Shown here: in pieces, positions 1-9,016 of the stretch
Layout of the letters: every line of letters begins with the position of its first letter
How positions within the stretch are numbered: position 1 is the first letter of the stretch
Assembly (NCBI GenBank): GCA_016708875.1
Contig: JADJFA010000007.1
Coordinates: 184,327 to 248,326 of the forward strand
Length of the DNA: 64,000 nucleotides
Source of the DNA: Lewinellaceae bacterium
GTDB lineage: Bacteria > Bacteroidota > Bacteroidia > Chitinophagales > Saprospiraceae
Direction: 5' to 3'
The notes under the pieces: generated by a model
The model's input: the letters and a program-made list of their open reading frames with translations, nothing else
Databases searched by the model: none
What the model was told of the DNA's origin: nothing
Program-made: the position numbers and the translations under genes

Positions 1-1622
1 TTTGAACAGTTCGCGGCCATTGATTGCGGTTTTCGCTTCAAAAAACAAGGTTTGGACCGCTCCATTGGTTATCACGATCAAGTTGGTTGGGTTTGAACCT
101 GTTGTGCCAGGGATGAGATCGGCTACCCGCACTGCATTTCCAATCGTGCCATCAGTTTTCCAAAGTTCGCGGCCTGAAACGCCATCATCCGCAGAGAAGA
201 ACGTGAAGTTGCCCATTTTGACAAATTCCTTCGGGAATGATCCCGCCTGACCAATGTTGCGAACCGTAGCGATGGCATTTGGTGTGCCCTTAGACATACG
301 CAGTTCGTTGCCACCAGTACCATTGCTGGCGAAGAAAACATCAGAGCCACGAGCGCAGAGGTTAGTAATACTCGCGTCAGTCGCGCCAACTATAAAATCT
401 TGAACCATAGAAGCCGAGTTGGCTTTGAATTTCCAAAGTTCGCGACCATTTGCCGCAGTTCCAGCTACAAAAAACAGTGTCGCGTTAGCCACAGTCAGGT
501 TGGCGGGATGTCCTGAACTGGAATAAATTTGGAGGGTGGTGATACCGTTGCCCACCACGTTTGCGCGGGAAAGCTCGGTCTGGAATTGGCCGCCTTGGGT
601 GAACACCATTTGATTTTCGAATGCGGTGAGATTTCCGGTGCCAGCAGTGTTAAATTCGGTAACGTTGTTCGGGCTGTTGAGCCTAAAAAGTTTGTGGCCA
701 GCCGAATTTTGGATGGGTTCGTTCACCACGCCAGCAAAGAAAACCGTCCCGTTCACATGGTCCATTTCGCCGACGGAAAACCCAAAAACCGTGTTTGTCA
801 TCTGTATGGTTCCAACGTCGGTCCCATTTGATTTCCAGATTTGACGGCCACTTGCCGCGCTGTTTTGGCCGGAGAAAAACAAGCTGCCATTCACATTGGT
901 AAAATTGGCAGGCAGGCTGCCGGCGGTCTCGCCGAGGAATTCCAGGTCTTTCACAATCAATACCGTGATACCATCGGTTTTCAAAAGTTGGTTGCCCATT
1001 GGGCTGGTAGGGCTGATTCCCGAAAGGAAAAGTGTATTACCGACCGCCGTGAGGTTTTGCGGCATCGAGAGGGTCTGGCCCAATACTTTAGTGCCAACAG
1101 GGGTACCATCGGATACATGAAGTTTAAGTTCCAATGAAGGAGCGCCTCCAGGAGGTGGGACCACCGCTTCGTAAGCCCGGAAAACAACTTGCCATTGCAA
1201 GCGGTCAATTGAGCGAACGAACCGCTTTCACCGCCTAAAAGGATATCAGCAACGAATTTGGTGCCATTTGCGGTGCCGTCTGTCTTCCAAATTTGGGTGC
1301 CATTTACTGGCGTGGTTACCGTAAAGAATACGATACCGTTCACGTTGCAGAAATTGGCGGGATTGGCGTCACCGCTTGGGTTGATGTCCGCTACCATTAC
1401 GGTGGAAGCATCGGTGCCTGTTGTTTTCCACAGTTCGCGGCCATGCAGACCATCATCAGCACTAAAAAAAACGGTGGTGCCAACCGTGGTCATGCCGCGT
1501 GGTTTGCCATTGACAAGCGCGTTGTTGATGTCTTTCAATAAAGCGGGTGCCTGTGCCGTAGCAGCGAAACTTCCGAAGAACAATACGAAAAAGCAAGCGA
1601 GAGATTTTTGCAAGATTTGCAT
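1..1622 (-). CDS. ELWxxDGT-repeat secreted protein, partial and frameshifted
   Basis: The gene starts at the ATG ending at 1622 and runs off the left edge, so the C-terminus is not in the window. A Sec signal peptide is clear (MQILQKS, a hydrophobic core, then ATAQA at about residues 20-25). The rest is about ten units of roughly 50 residues, each with an F-FSADDG-type strand and an ELWKTDGT-type turn (ELWKTTGTD, QIWKTDGT, QIWKSNGTDVGT, ELWKTDGT). This is the ELWxxDGT repeat typical of large secreted, beta-propeller-like proteins of Bacteroidota, usually T9SS cargo. The frame breaks in the homopolymer at 1181-1184: one extra A there (T on the coding strand) restores KLFFRAYEAVVPPPGG and the repeat continues in the new frame to base 1. 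Binding partner and function are unknown. Confidence 0.82.
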
Positions 1623-1700
1623 AAGATGTTGAAAATTTTGGGTGGGTTAAGATTTGATTGGTTGCGGTTTGGGAGTGTCCTTTGGCCGCAGTTGATGGGT

Positions 1701-1745
1701 CAAAGGTGCGGGGCGTGAACACCGGCTCGCTATTTCAATTTTGAG
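1701..1745 (-). promoter_or_regulatory. Candidate promoter of the ELWxxDGT gene, shared with the astacin gene
   Basis: On the minus strand CAAAATTGAAATAGCG (1728-1743) is followed after a fixed gap by CACCTTTG (1701-1708), which resembles the Bacteroidota TAnnTTTG -7 box. The ATG lies about 80 nt downstream. The same two blocks with identical spacing (27 nt between equivalent positions) occur upstream of the astacin gene at 5487-5534. A second copy of the GTGAAATAG block lies further upstream at 1829-1854. The promoter assignment is inferred from this repetition. Confidence 0.4.
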
Positions 1746-1907
1746 TGGTTTTTTATGGTTTACGCATTGGAGCACGAGGCTATTAAGATCCTTAAAGCAT
1801 TGTTTTTCAATGCTTTAAGAATCTAAACCTATTTCACTTTTTGATAGAAATTATGGCGGGTGCAGCAGATTTATTTATTGAGTGATACAATTGTTACCGC
1901 CTGGCGC

Positions 1908-1935
1908 AAAAAGAGGCGCTCCGGGGAGCGCCTCT
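1908..1935 (-). terminator. Rho-independent terminator of the 1992-2522 lipoprotein gene
   Basis: AGAGGCGCTCC and its exact reverse complement (1912-1922 and 1925-1935) form an 11-bp GC-rich stem with a 2-nt loop. Read on the minus strand the stem is followed by TTTTT, placing it as the terminator downstream of the minus-strand lipoprotein gene. A second perfect 15-bp-arm hairpin lies between it and the stop codon (1948-1981). Confidence 0.7.
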
Positions 1936-1947
1936 TTAAGAACAGCG

Positions 1948-1981
1948 AAACCTCGTAGGTTTTTTGAAACCTACGAGGTTT
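1948..1981. repeat. Dispersed palindrome, ACCT-AGGT family, copy 1
   Basis: Perfect inverted repeat with 15-nt arms (AAACCTCGTAGGTTT and its complement) and a 4-nt loop. It has the same design as the palindromes at 2566-2598 and at the core of 33792-33869: ACCT, five variable bases, AGGTTT, then the mirror image. The five variable bases differ between copies but stay complementary within each copy, which indicates that the hairpin itself is maintained. Confidence 0.75.
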
Positions 1982-1991
1982 AAACGCCCTA

Positions 1992-2522
1992 TCAAATAGC
2001 CGGATTCACGCGCACCGTAAGCGCCTTGTCCGTATTGTAATTCTCTACCGTAAAGCTACTGATGCCCACGGGTTTTACCTTGAATTTGAACACCGTTTGA
2101 TCCAGGAAATTTTGTCCCGGCGCGATCCACGGGAAATGCTCCCAAGGAGCCGTACATCCAAAACCTTTCATACACTGAATTTCAGAAGGTTTGCCACTGA
2201 GCGGGCGAAGGGTCATGGTAAATTGTGCGACCGAGCCAGTATCGCTAAGGATTTCAAGCCGGATGATTTTCAGCGTGTCGTTTGCCAGGGATTTGGCTTC
2301 GGTCCAGTTTACGCTTCGGGTATTGGAGGCCGGAAGCTCAAACGAACGGTTAGCCGCAAAATCAGCGCATGCAGCAACTTCGATCCCAGTAGCGGGTACG
2401 GTGAGCATCAGCACATCGTCAGAAACGATGATGGTGTCGCCATTTTTCACGCAATTTTGAAGGTTTAGACAGAGCAGGGCCGCAGCAACTGCTATGGAGA
2501 AAGACTTTAGTTTGTTGGACAT
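1992..2522 (-). CDS. Putative lipoprotein of unknown function, 176 aa
   Basis: I chose the internal ATG at 2522 (MSNKLKSFSIAV) over an upstream in-frame ATG at 2567 because a hydrophobic signal segment follows directly and ends at Cys (CLNLQNC), a plausible loose Bacteroidota lipobox. The mature part is about 150 residues, rich in beta-prone stretches, with two more cysteines around MKGFGCTAPW. I recognise no family. It stands alone, flanked by members of the same palindrome family on both sides (1948-1981 and 2566-2598), and is followed by its own terminator. Confidence 0.65.
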   Translation of the reverse strand: MSNKLKSFSIAVAAALLCLNLQNCVKNGDTIIVSDDVLMLTVPATGIEVAACADFAANRSFELPASNTRSVNWTEAKSLANDTLKIIRLEILSDTGSVAQFTMTLRPLSGKPSEIQCMKGFGCTAPWEHFPWIAPGQNFLDQTVFKFKVKPVGISSFTVENYNTDKALTVRVNPAI

Positions 2523-2565
2523 GGTTGGTTGTTTAATGGCGAAGGTTGTGTCTTTATTGACATCC

Positions 2566-2598
2566 AAACCTATGAGGTTTTGAAAACCTCATAGGTTT
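2566..2598. repeat. Dispersed palindrome, ACCT-AGGT family, copy 2
   Basis: Perfect inverted repeat with 16-nt arms (AAACCTATGAGGTTTT and its complement) and a 1-nt loop. It lies just upstream of the lipoprotein gene and differs from copy 1 only in the variable central bases. Confidence 0.75.
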
Positions 2599-2693
2599 CA
2601 ATTGGTATGAATTGAACGTAATTGTATTGGCGAAGGTAAAAATATCGCCATTGAGTGTACGAACATTTCCAAAGCCCTCCTAACTTCACCCAA

Positions 2694-4144
2694 TGTTAGA
2701 CTCATCCCTCGTCGACACGCTCTCACGGTTTCAGCCCGCCGAATTGGATCGGTTTCACAAGTTTGTACAGTCGCCTTTTTCAACGACGGGTCCTATGCCC
2801 GCGACGTGACGGCTTTGTGGGAATATCTGCGCCCGTTTGCACCTAATTTTCCAGCGCCTGGGCCTACTGTTGAAGACGCATACACCTTTATTTATCCCGA
2901 CAAGAAATTCGTAAACGGCAAGGTGGAAGTTTTGATGAGTAAACTTCACCAACTGGCCAAACAGTTCGCTGCACAAATCACCAAAACACTTTTTGACACG
3001 CCAGAAACGCTACGGCTGGCCCAATTTTTCCTTAACCGCGACTTGCCCAACCGCGCCGCGCCCATTTTGGAAAAACTGCGCAGCGAACAATCCAAGCACT
3101 CCATTCACGATGTCAGGTATTGGGGCGCAAGGTTTCTGACCGAACAGCAAACCCACCAGCTCGATACTATTCGCCAAGACAACCATGCCCACGAAAGCTT
3201 AAGCGAAACCATCCGCGCCTTACACCATGGATACCTCGCGCTGGCATTGGAGTTGCTGAACAACCTCTTTTTTTCTCGTCGCAAATCAAATGTGGAAGAC
3301 TCGTTTGCCGAGCTCATGGCGAACGGCATCCCCGCCTCTCTTGCCATCACAGATTTGGAAACAGAACCTGTTTTACGGTTGCTGAGCAAAGGATTTGAAT
3401 TCGTTCGCAGCCCCGAAAACCACGATCTCGCGTCCATTGAGTCGGTGCTTGAAGACCTCCAAAACAACGCTGCATTTCTGCCCCGTCATGTATCGCGCAC
3501 CCTGTTCGCATACCTCCGAAACCATTGCACCTGGTGCTATAATCACGGAGAAACCGCCTATGCATCGGTGTTGATGAGCCTGTACAAATCTGGCCTGCAA
3601 AGCGGCTTGCTCTTTGAAGATAGCGGGCAAATACAAGCTCGACTTTGCTCAATATGGTGCAAACCGGTTTGGTGAGCCGCGAGTTTGAATGGGTAAAACA
3701 AGCGCTCGATCGTTGTCGCGACCATATCATTGGCGTGCCAAACCCTGCTGAGTTTTTCAACTACAATCTTGCAAACTACCATTACTACTTGGGCGAATAC
3801 GACACTGCGCTTGATTTGCTTCGCGATAGTTCCGACAATCTGTTCAGCGGCCTCATGGCCCGAAAACTGGAACTGAAAATCTATTACGAAACAGATTCTG
3901 AATTGCTGGACAGTAAAATGGACAATTTCAAACTCTTCATTTTCCGTCAAGGCAAAAAAACCTCGCCGAGAACGTGCTCCTTATGAACAACGCCTTTATT
4001 GATATGCTGCGCAGAATGACCGCCTCTGGAATGCACGGCAATCCCGCACGAGCAGAGAAACTGCGGAAGCAACTTGACGAGACCCCTTCCGTGGCCGAGC
4101 GGATGTGGTTGCAGGAGCAATTGGGCCGATTGGGTAAGAAGTAA
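2694..4144 (+). CDS. Helical-repeat protein of unknown function, three frameshifts
   Basis: The reading starts at ATG 2694 (MLDSSLVDTLSRFQP) and ends at TAA 4142-4144, about 484 codons once corrected. The N-terminus with FHKFVQSPFFND matches a family I recall from Saprospiria-type genomes (LDRF-KF--SPFFN near the start, then all-helical TPR-like repeats) with no known function. Three single-base lesions split it: near 2775-2780 (a short T run), 3635-3641, and the A run at 3953-3959. Each can be repaired by adding one base, and the protein sense continues across each junction. The C-terminus is charged (AEKLRKQLDETPSVAERM). It has no signal peptide, so it is probably cytoplasmic. Confidence 0.6.
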
Positions 4145-4152
4145 TGAAAAAA

Positions 4153-4299
4153 TAAACCGCAAAACCGCAAAACCGGAGAACAGGAAAATATAAAACCGTT
4201 CATTTTGATCCGAAGGTGGCCAAAATCTTCCCTTTTCGAAATCAATCCTCTCGCGGTTTTATATTTTCCTGTTCTCCGGTTTTGCGGTTTTGCGGTTTA
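4153..4299. repeat. Long imperfect inverted repeat, AAACCGC family, copy 1
   Basis: About 46 nt at 4153-4198 (iterated aaaccgc, then gagaacaggaaaatataaa) are repeated in inverted orientation at 4253-4299, enclosing about 54 nt. Related copies occur at 27606-27755 (inverted pair) and as a half copy at 42366-42402. It sits between convergent genes. Confidence 0.75.
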
Positions 4300-4306
4300 A
4301 TATGTT

Positions 4307-4353
4307 AGCAGAAATTGACCGGGTGACTGCTAGTCACCCGGTCAATTTCTGCT
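4307..4353. terminator. Perfect hairpin between convergent genes
   Basis: A 22-nt arm (AGCAGAAATTGACCGGGTGA and two more bases, 4307-4328), a 3-nt loop and the exact complementary arm (4332-4353). It ends 5 nt before the stop codon of the minus-strand astacin gene and lies downstream of the plus-strand gene ending at 4144. A bidirectional transcription stop is the simplest reading, although no strong T run follows on either side. Confidence 0.5.
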
Positions 4354-4357
4354 AGTA

Positions 4358-5425
4358 CTATAACTCTAGCACCAAACTCAAATCGTTCGGGTTATTTGCT
4401 GCGCTTATTATTCGGTATTGAAACCCGTAACTTGGTGTAAACGAAGACCACATACAGCCGGTCGGGCATTCCCAGATTTGCAGGACATTACCAGTAGTCT
4501 TCGCTGGCAAAGAAATCGTCTCGTTTTTATTGAGGGTGGTAGCCACTCCATTGAGGTATACCGTGATAGGACTGTTGGTATTGGCTGCGTGACGAACCCT
4601 TATGCGAGTGCTGGTGTACATTTTGCCGATAAACTCTTTGTCAATCACGGAGAGTTCGGTGTTCCAGGGAATAGAAAACCCATTGGTAGTCAGCGAAGCC
4701 GGAATGGAATAGGACATAATTGATAGCGGATCTAAGCCGGTATGCTGGGTAGGTGCATAAGCCAGTTTATTGAGTACTTGCGCATCCACCGTTTGTTGCG
4801 ACCAGCCTTGTGTAGCAGCGTAGTATGCATAGACTTTAGGCTTATCCCAAGAAATATTGGCAAACGGATTTTGGTGTTCGTGCATCAGCCCCAGAGCGTG
4901 TCCAAATTCGTGGAGCGACACCCGACGGACTTCCGACTCACTGGTGTTGTCCGTAAATTGAAGGTTCATGGTTTGGAGATGAGCGGCTATGCTCAAATTG
5001 TCAGTCCCCACATAAGAGTTGTGTCCAAGATTGCCAAAACGCACCCGAATTTCGGCGGTGCCTGCAGTTACTTTGACAAAGCTAACGTTGGCATGGGTTG
5101 ACCATGTTTTAGCGTAGTTGAGTACCTTGTTTTGGAGGGCGGTGCTGCCGTTCAGAAATCGAACCCGAAGCACTTGCCCGGCAGGCCAGAATTTGCCTTT
5201 TACGCCCGTGCCGCGGTCATCCGCCGAAGCGCCTTCGTGCAAGATCGAGTGGTCATTGTAATCATGTGCATCGCTTGTGCTGCAGAAATTTGCACTGATT
5301 TCAGCAATTTCTTCATCGGAAAGCACATATTCGGTTGGCGAAGTTTCGAAGTTGTCTTTTTTACAGGAGGTAAAAGGAAGAACCAGGGTGGCGATGATGG
5401 CCATGAAGAAAAAGGAGTATCTCAT
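4358..5425 (-). CDS. Astacin-like (M12A) metalloprotease lipoprotein
   Basis: 355 aa. The N-terminus is a lipoprotein signal (MRYSFFFMAII ... LPFTSC, Cys at residue 21). Residues about 70-270 form a metzincin domain. The zinc motif HEFGHALGLMHEHQNP fits astacin HExxHxxGxxHE, with three zinc-binding His and the catalytic Glu, and SIMSYSIP is the Met-turn. A separate C-terminal part of about 75 residues (from RIRVRHAAN) looks like a small beta domain with two Cys (WECPTGCMW) that could bind substrate or stabilise the fold. It probably acts as a peptidase anchored to the outer membrane or cell surface. Upstream it shares the promoter-like block seen before the ELWxxDGT gene, so the two may be co-regulated. 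Confidence 0.85.
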   Translation of the reverse strand: MRYSFFFMAIIATLVLPFTSCKKDNFETSPTEYVLSDEEIAEISANFCSTSDAHDYNDHSILHEGASADDRGTGVKGKFWPAGQVLRVRFLNGSTALQNKVLNYAKTWSTHANVSFVKVTAGTAEIRVRFGNLGHNSYVGTDNLSIAAHLQTMNLQFTDNTSESEVRRVSLHEFGHALGLMHEHQNPFANISWDKPKVYAYYAATQGWSQQTVDAQVLNKLAYAPTQHTGLDPLSIMSYSIPASLTTNGFSIPWNTELSVIDKEFIGKMYTSTRIRVRHAANTNSPITVYLNGVATTLNKNETISLPAKTTGNVLQIWECPTGCMWSSFTPSYGFQYRIISAANNPNDLSLVLEL

Positions 5426-5486
5426 TGTGTTGGTATTTTAATGTGTGAAAAGATGTGGCTGCGTATTTTTTTCGCAACTGATGAGA

Positions 5487-5534
5487 CAAAGGTGGGGGGC
5501 AAGCCAAGGGCCGCGCTATTTCACTTTTTGCTAG
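5487..5534 (-). promoter_or_regulatory. Candidate promoter of the astacin gene
   Basis: Minus-strand CAAAAAGTGAAATAGCG (5514-5530) followed by CACCTTTG (5487-5494), in the same phase as the block at 1701-1745 and about 62 nt before the ATG. An additional GTGAAAT block lies at 5638-5662. The function is inferred from the duplicated arrangement. Confidence 0.4.
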
Positions 5535-5719
5535 ATTTTATAGCCGGAAAGCAGGGCCATAAACCCACTTGTCAATGAAAAAACCGCTATTACTTAAAAA
5601 ATCCGGGGTAAGAATCCCTAACCAAGGGCTGAAAACTCATTTCACTTTTTGAAAGAAATAATGAAACAGTCCTGTTTTCCAGCGAAAATTATTTTCAAAA
5701 CACCACCTACCTTCGCCCC

Positions 5720-6952
5720 ATGCCGCTTAGCCCTCTCCAAGATTTCATCTGGCAACACCGCGACGACGACCCGCGCCAATTGGCACTCTCCGCCAAAAAA
5801 TATCCCCCCTCCTTCGCCCCCTCCAATCAAGACTTGGCGGACGGGAAGGCTTCGGCGGGTAAAGAAATCCCAATATCAGCTGCGGTAATTCAAATTCAAG
5901 CCCTGCAAAAAATCCGTTCCAAAATCCCCTCCTGGTATTGTCCCGGCATGGAATTCCCGCTGGCAATTTCCTTGGAACAGGCTTCTTCGGAACGCACCGC
6001 CCAATTTAAGGCATCTTTGTTTTCAGGCAAAAAAATGGCCGATCTCACCGGGGGCCTGGGGGTGGATTCCTTTTTCTTTTCCCAGCAATTTGAATCGCTG
6101 ACTTATGTAGAGCAAAATGCAGATCTGCTGGCGGCGGCCAGGAACAATTTTGCACAATTGGGCCTGAGGAATGTGCAATTCGAGCACCGTTCCGCAGAAG
6201 ATTTTTTAGAAAAAACGGATCAGGAATTTGACCTCATCTACCTCGACCCAGCCCGCCGCGATGAACGCAAAGGAAAAGTATTCCAATTGGCTGACTGCTC
6301 TCCGGATGTCCTGAAAATCAAGGACTTGATGCTGAAAAAATCACCCCGTGTGCTGTTGAAAACGGCCCCGCTGCTTGACCTGAAACTTGCAGCCGGACAA
6401 TTGGGACAGGTCAGCAAAATTTGGGTAGTCGCCTCTGAGGGCGATTGTCGCGAGGTGCTGTACCTACTTGAACGGGAGGCAAAGCCAATGGATGAAATCC
6501 CTATCGCAGCAGTTGTCTTAACTGAGGGCGAAGCCCTGGCTTTTGAATTTAGTTGGGCGGAGGAACAACGATCTGTCGCCACTTTTTCGACGCCCCAAAG
6601 CTTCCTCTACGAACCCAATCCGGCCATTTTGAAAGCAGGGGCGTTTAGATCATTTGCCCAGCGTTTTGGGTTGGAAAAACTCCATGCCAATACGCATTTG
6701 TACACTTCAATGGAATTTCGCCAGGACTTGCCAGCCAGAAGTTTTGTCGTCGAACAGGTTTGCAAGTACGATCGAAAAACAGTCCAAGCCTTCGTTCCAA
6801 ATGGGAAAGCCAACATTACTTGCCGCAATTTTCCAGACAACCCTGATCAAGTGCGCCGCAAGCTAGGTCTCGCAGATGGTGGCGAGGTTTATCTGTTTGC
6901 TGCTACAGATGCTGAAAACAGGAAGCTGGTGATGGTGTGTAGTAAGGTTTGA
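5720..6952 (+). CDS. Class I SAM-dependent methyltransferase with THUMP-like C-terminal domain
   Basis: 410 aa, cytoplasmic. Motif I is MADLTGGLGVDSFFFS (about residues 105-120), the acidic loop after strand 2 is VEQNADLLAAAR, and motif IV is LIYLDPARRDER (about 175-187), as in a Bacteroidota methyltransferase family with a THUMP-like C-terminal region. The last 80 residues (VCKYDRKTVQAFVPNGKANITCRNFP) match that domain. The substrate is probably RNA but is not established. An insertion of about 20 residues near position 30-49 (ending DGKASAGKEI) is encoded by a palindromic element also found in other genes here (5806-5866). A TACCTTCG -7-like box lies right before the ATG. Confidence 0.8.
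   Translation: MPLSPLQDFIWQHRDDDPRQLALSAKKYPPSFAPSNQDLADGKASAGKEIPISAAVIQIQALQKIRSKIPSWYCPGMEFPLAISLEQASSERTAQFKASLFSGKKMADLTGGLGVDSFFFSQQFESLTYVEQNADLLAAARNNFAQLGLRNVQFEHRSAEDFLEKTDQEFDLIYLDPARRDERKGKVFQLADCSPDVLKIKDLMLKKSPRVLLKTAPLLDLKLAAGQLGQVSKIWVVASEGDCREVLYLLEREAKPMDEIPIAAVVLTEGEALAFEFSWAEEQRSVATFSTPQSFLYEPNPAILKAGAFRSFAQRFGLEKLHANTHLYTSMEFRQDLPARSFVVEQVCKYDRKTVQAFVPNGKANITCRNFPDNPDQVRRKLGLADGGEVYLFAATDAENRKLVMVCSKV
5806..5866 (+). repeat. Palindromic element inserted in frame in the methyltransferase gene
   Basis: The segment contains CCTCCTTCGCC near its start and AAGGCTTCGGCGGGTAAAG at its end, the same phrase as at 28366-28397 inside the ABC exporter and related copies at 9055-9096, 9187-9225, 37040-37097 and 37459-37560. 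It keeps the reading frame open and adds about 20 residues to the N-terminal region, away from the SAM-binding core. Confidence 0.6.
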
Positions 6953-6958
6953 ATACAT

Positions 6959-6966
6959 TACTTTTG
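6959..6966 (+). promoter_or_regulatory. -7 box of the toxin-antitoxin pair
   Basis: TACTTTTG matches the Bacteroidota -7 consensus TAnnTTTG and lies 18 nt before the ATG at 6985. No convincing -33 TTTG is at the expected distance. Confidence 0.5.
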
Positions 6967-6984
6967 TGGAAACTTTTTCGGATT

Positions 6985-7224
6985 ATGCTTTTAGAAATTC
7001 CCGATGCGGCATTTACAGAATCCCCTCTGACCGCCTCCGAACTGCGGCTCGAAATAGCCCTTTATCTGTACTCAAAAAAACGTCTGTCTTTTGGACAAGC
7101 GCGTAAAATTGCAGGGCTAAATGTGGTTGAATTCCAAAAAGCATTGACAACCCACGGCCTTTATTTGAATTACGATGCCTCTGACCTCCAGCATGACCTA
7201 GAAGTTGCCCAAATAATCCGATAA
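6985..7224 (+). CDS. UPF0175 family protein, probable antitoxin
   Basis: 79 aa from the ATG at 6985 (MLLEIPDAAFTESPLTASELR). I preferred this to the in-frame ATG at 6949, which overlaps the methyltransferase stop and lies upstream of the -7 box. The sequence has the UPF0175 pattern: ELRLEIALYLYSKKRLSFGQARKIAGLNVVEFQKALTTHGL, a helical segment with a helix-turn-helix-like core. Members are normally encoded directly before a DUF3368/PIN-like protein, as here (4-nt gap). The likely role is to neutralise the partner and bind the shared promoter. This is inferred from family context. Confidence 0.75.
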   Translation: MLLEIPDAAFTESPLTASELRLEIALYLYSKKRLSFGQARKIAGLNVVEFQKALTTHGLYLNYDASDLQHDLEVAQIIR

Positions 7225-7228
7225 GAGC

Positions 7229-7705
7229 ATGATTGTCGTAAGTGACACCACTGCCCTCACAAATCTTTTTCAAATTGGCGAAATGCATATTTTGAAGGAG
7301 GTCTTTGGCGAAATTGTAATTCCCGAGGCTGTATATCGGGAACTTGGCGAAATACCAGATCAACTTGAAAGCATTGATTCCCAAGATTGGATAAACGTTC
7401 AAAAAGTTATTGGGACTGATCTAGTAGAAATGCTCAAAATGCATCTCGACGAGGGTGAATCAGAAGCCATTGCCTTAGCTTTGGAAATTGGATCCGATTT
7501 TCTAGTGATTGACGAATGGAAAGGACGGCGAAAAGCCGCCGAGATGGGACTTCAAGTTATTGGTCTTATCGGTATACTTTCTTTAGCAAAACGGAAAGGG
7601 ATTATTTCTGCCGTTCGCCCTATTCTAGACAAGATGATTGAAATGACTGGCTTTCGGATATTGCCCGCTTTATACAGAAATGCTTTACAGAATATTGGCG
7701 AATAG
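7229..7705 (+). CDS. DUF3368 PIN-like domain protein, probable toxin nuclease
   Basis: 158 aa. The N-terminal strand carries the first acidic residue (IVVSDTTALTNL), followed by DEGESEAIALALE at about residue 73-85 and LVIDEWKGRRKAAE at about 94-107, the acidic pattern of PIN-like metal-dependent RNases. It starts 4 nt after the UPF0175 gene and so is translationally coupled. The likely action is RNA cleavage when the antitoxin is lost. DUF3368 members are often assigned by fold only, and activity is not shown by sequence. Confidence 0.75.
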   Translation: MIVVSDTTALTNLFQIGEMHILKEVFGEIVIPEAVYRELGEIPDQLESIDSQDWINVQKVIGTDLVEMLKMHLDEGESEAIALALEIGSDFLVIDEWKGRRKAAEMGLQVIGLIGILSLAKRKGIISAVRPILDKMIEMTGFRILPALYRNALQNIGE

Positions 7706-7778
7706 ATAAATAAACCTGGTGATGGTGGCTCACAATCCTTTACTCCATTCCAGCGTTTTCCCAAAAATAAACCAGATT

Positions 7779-8975
7779 ATGCGCCAATCCCTATTCTCCC
7801 TTTTATGCTTACTTGCCCCTTTACTGGGGTATACCCAAAACCTAGTCGTGAACGGCGGCTTTGAACGCCAATCCGCTCGACAAGCGGGCGTATGGCAAGC
7901 GTCCCCGAAGCCTTGTCAATTCTCGGGAGCCTCCGATATTGTGAACTCGAGCGCGGAGGGCTGGAAGACTTTTGACGTACAAACCCCAGACCTGCTGCTT
8001 TGGGACTCTATAGCAGGATGCCCTACTTTTCCAAAACCCCGAAAAGGCAAACGCATGATGGGCCTCATCATGTACCACCCTTTTCAAGACGGGCAGTTCG
8101 CCTTTGATTATCACGAACTTATCCAAGGCGCGCTCGCAAAACCGCTTGAAAAAGGCAAGACCTACCGCCTCAGTTTTTGGGTCTATACCAACGACTCTTT
8201 GGGCAATCAACACCTCAATAAAGTGTATGGCCGCACCACAGGAATCCGCCCTACGCTGTGTGGCAATTTTGGTTTTTACTTTTCCGATGCGCGGATCAAT
8301 ACCAAAGAGAATTTCATGACGAGCCAACTTGATTTTGCTGTAAAACCACAAGTTAACTTGGCGCAAATCGTGGAAACCAAAGGGCAATGGCGCAAGATTT
8401 CATTGGCCTTCAAGGCTGACCGCGGAGGCTACAAATATTTCTTGTTTGGCAACTTTTTTTCAGACGCGGTGACACCAATAAATATGGGCGATGAGGAGCG
8501 TATGCAACTGGATGAAAAAAACCAGACACTCGAATTTTGGAAAAAGACAAAGCGCATCGCTTATTACCTTTTTGACGATTTTGCCATCGTGGCCGATGAA
8601 GATGCTGCCATCGAGCAATCGTTACTGGTAGAAAAAAAATACACCATGCAGGATGCGCTGCTGTTCGATTTTGGGAAGGCTGAGCTTCGCGCCGAAGCAG
8701 CACCAGCATTGGAAAAACTCGCGCAGGTACTTCAAAAGAATACTACCCTTCATTTTGAGATCGGAGGCCACACTGACAATATCGGCGACGAAGCCAGCAA
8801 TCAAACCCTTTCTGAACAACGGGCATTAACGGTGTATAAAGCCTTGATAGCCAAAAATGTAGCCCCGGAACAACTTGCCTGGAAAGGCTATGGAAAAGCC
8901 CAGCCCAGCGCCCTGAATGATACCGATGAAGGCCGACAAAAGAACCGCCGGGTGGAGTGCCGGGTGCTGGATTGA
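7779..8975 (+). CDS. OmpA-family outer-membrane protein with N-terminal carbohydrate-binding-like domain
   Basis: 398 aa using the ATG at 7779 (MRQSLFSLLCLLAPLLGYTQ), chosen because it begins a clean signal peptide. An upstream in-frame ATG at 7719 adds 20 residues before the signal. The N-terminal part begins NLVVNGGFER, a typical start of a jelly-roll carbohydrate-binding-like module, and spans about residues 20-280. The C-terminal 105 residues are an OmpA-like peptidoglycan-binding domain (LLFDFGKAELRAEAAPAL, IGGHTDNIGDEASNQTLSEQRA, NRRVECRV) with the expected Asp and Arg contacts for diaminopimelate. It probably anchors a surface domain to the cell wall. Confidence 0.85.
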   Translation: MRQSLFSLLCLLAPLLGYTQNLVVNGGFERQSARQAGVWQASPKPCQFSGASDIVNSSAEGWKTFDVQTPDLLLWDSIAGCPTFPKPRKGKRMMGLIMYHPFQDGQFAFDYHELIQGALAKPLEKGKTYRLSFWVYTNDSLGNQHLNKVYGRTTGIRPTLCGNFGFYFSDARINTKENFMTSQLDFAVKPQVNLAQIVETKGQWRKISLAFKADRGGYKYFLFGNFFSDAVTPINMGDEERMQLDEKNQTLEFWKKTKRIAYYLFDDFAIVADEDAAIEQSLLVEKKYTMQDALLFDFGKAELRAEAAPALEKLAQVLQKNTTLHFEIGGHTDNIGDEASNQTLSEQRALTVYKALIAKNVAPEQLAWKGYGKAQPSALNDTDEGRQKNRRVECRVLD

Positions 8976-9016
8976 AGAAGGTTTTTGGGTATGAATAAGT
9001 TTTTAAAAATCTTCCC

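Noticed and set aside
529..1137. Plus-strand frames of 72-100 codons
   Set aside because: They are shadows of the minus-strand ELWxxDGT gene whose true frame is open across the region.
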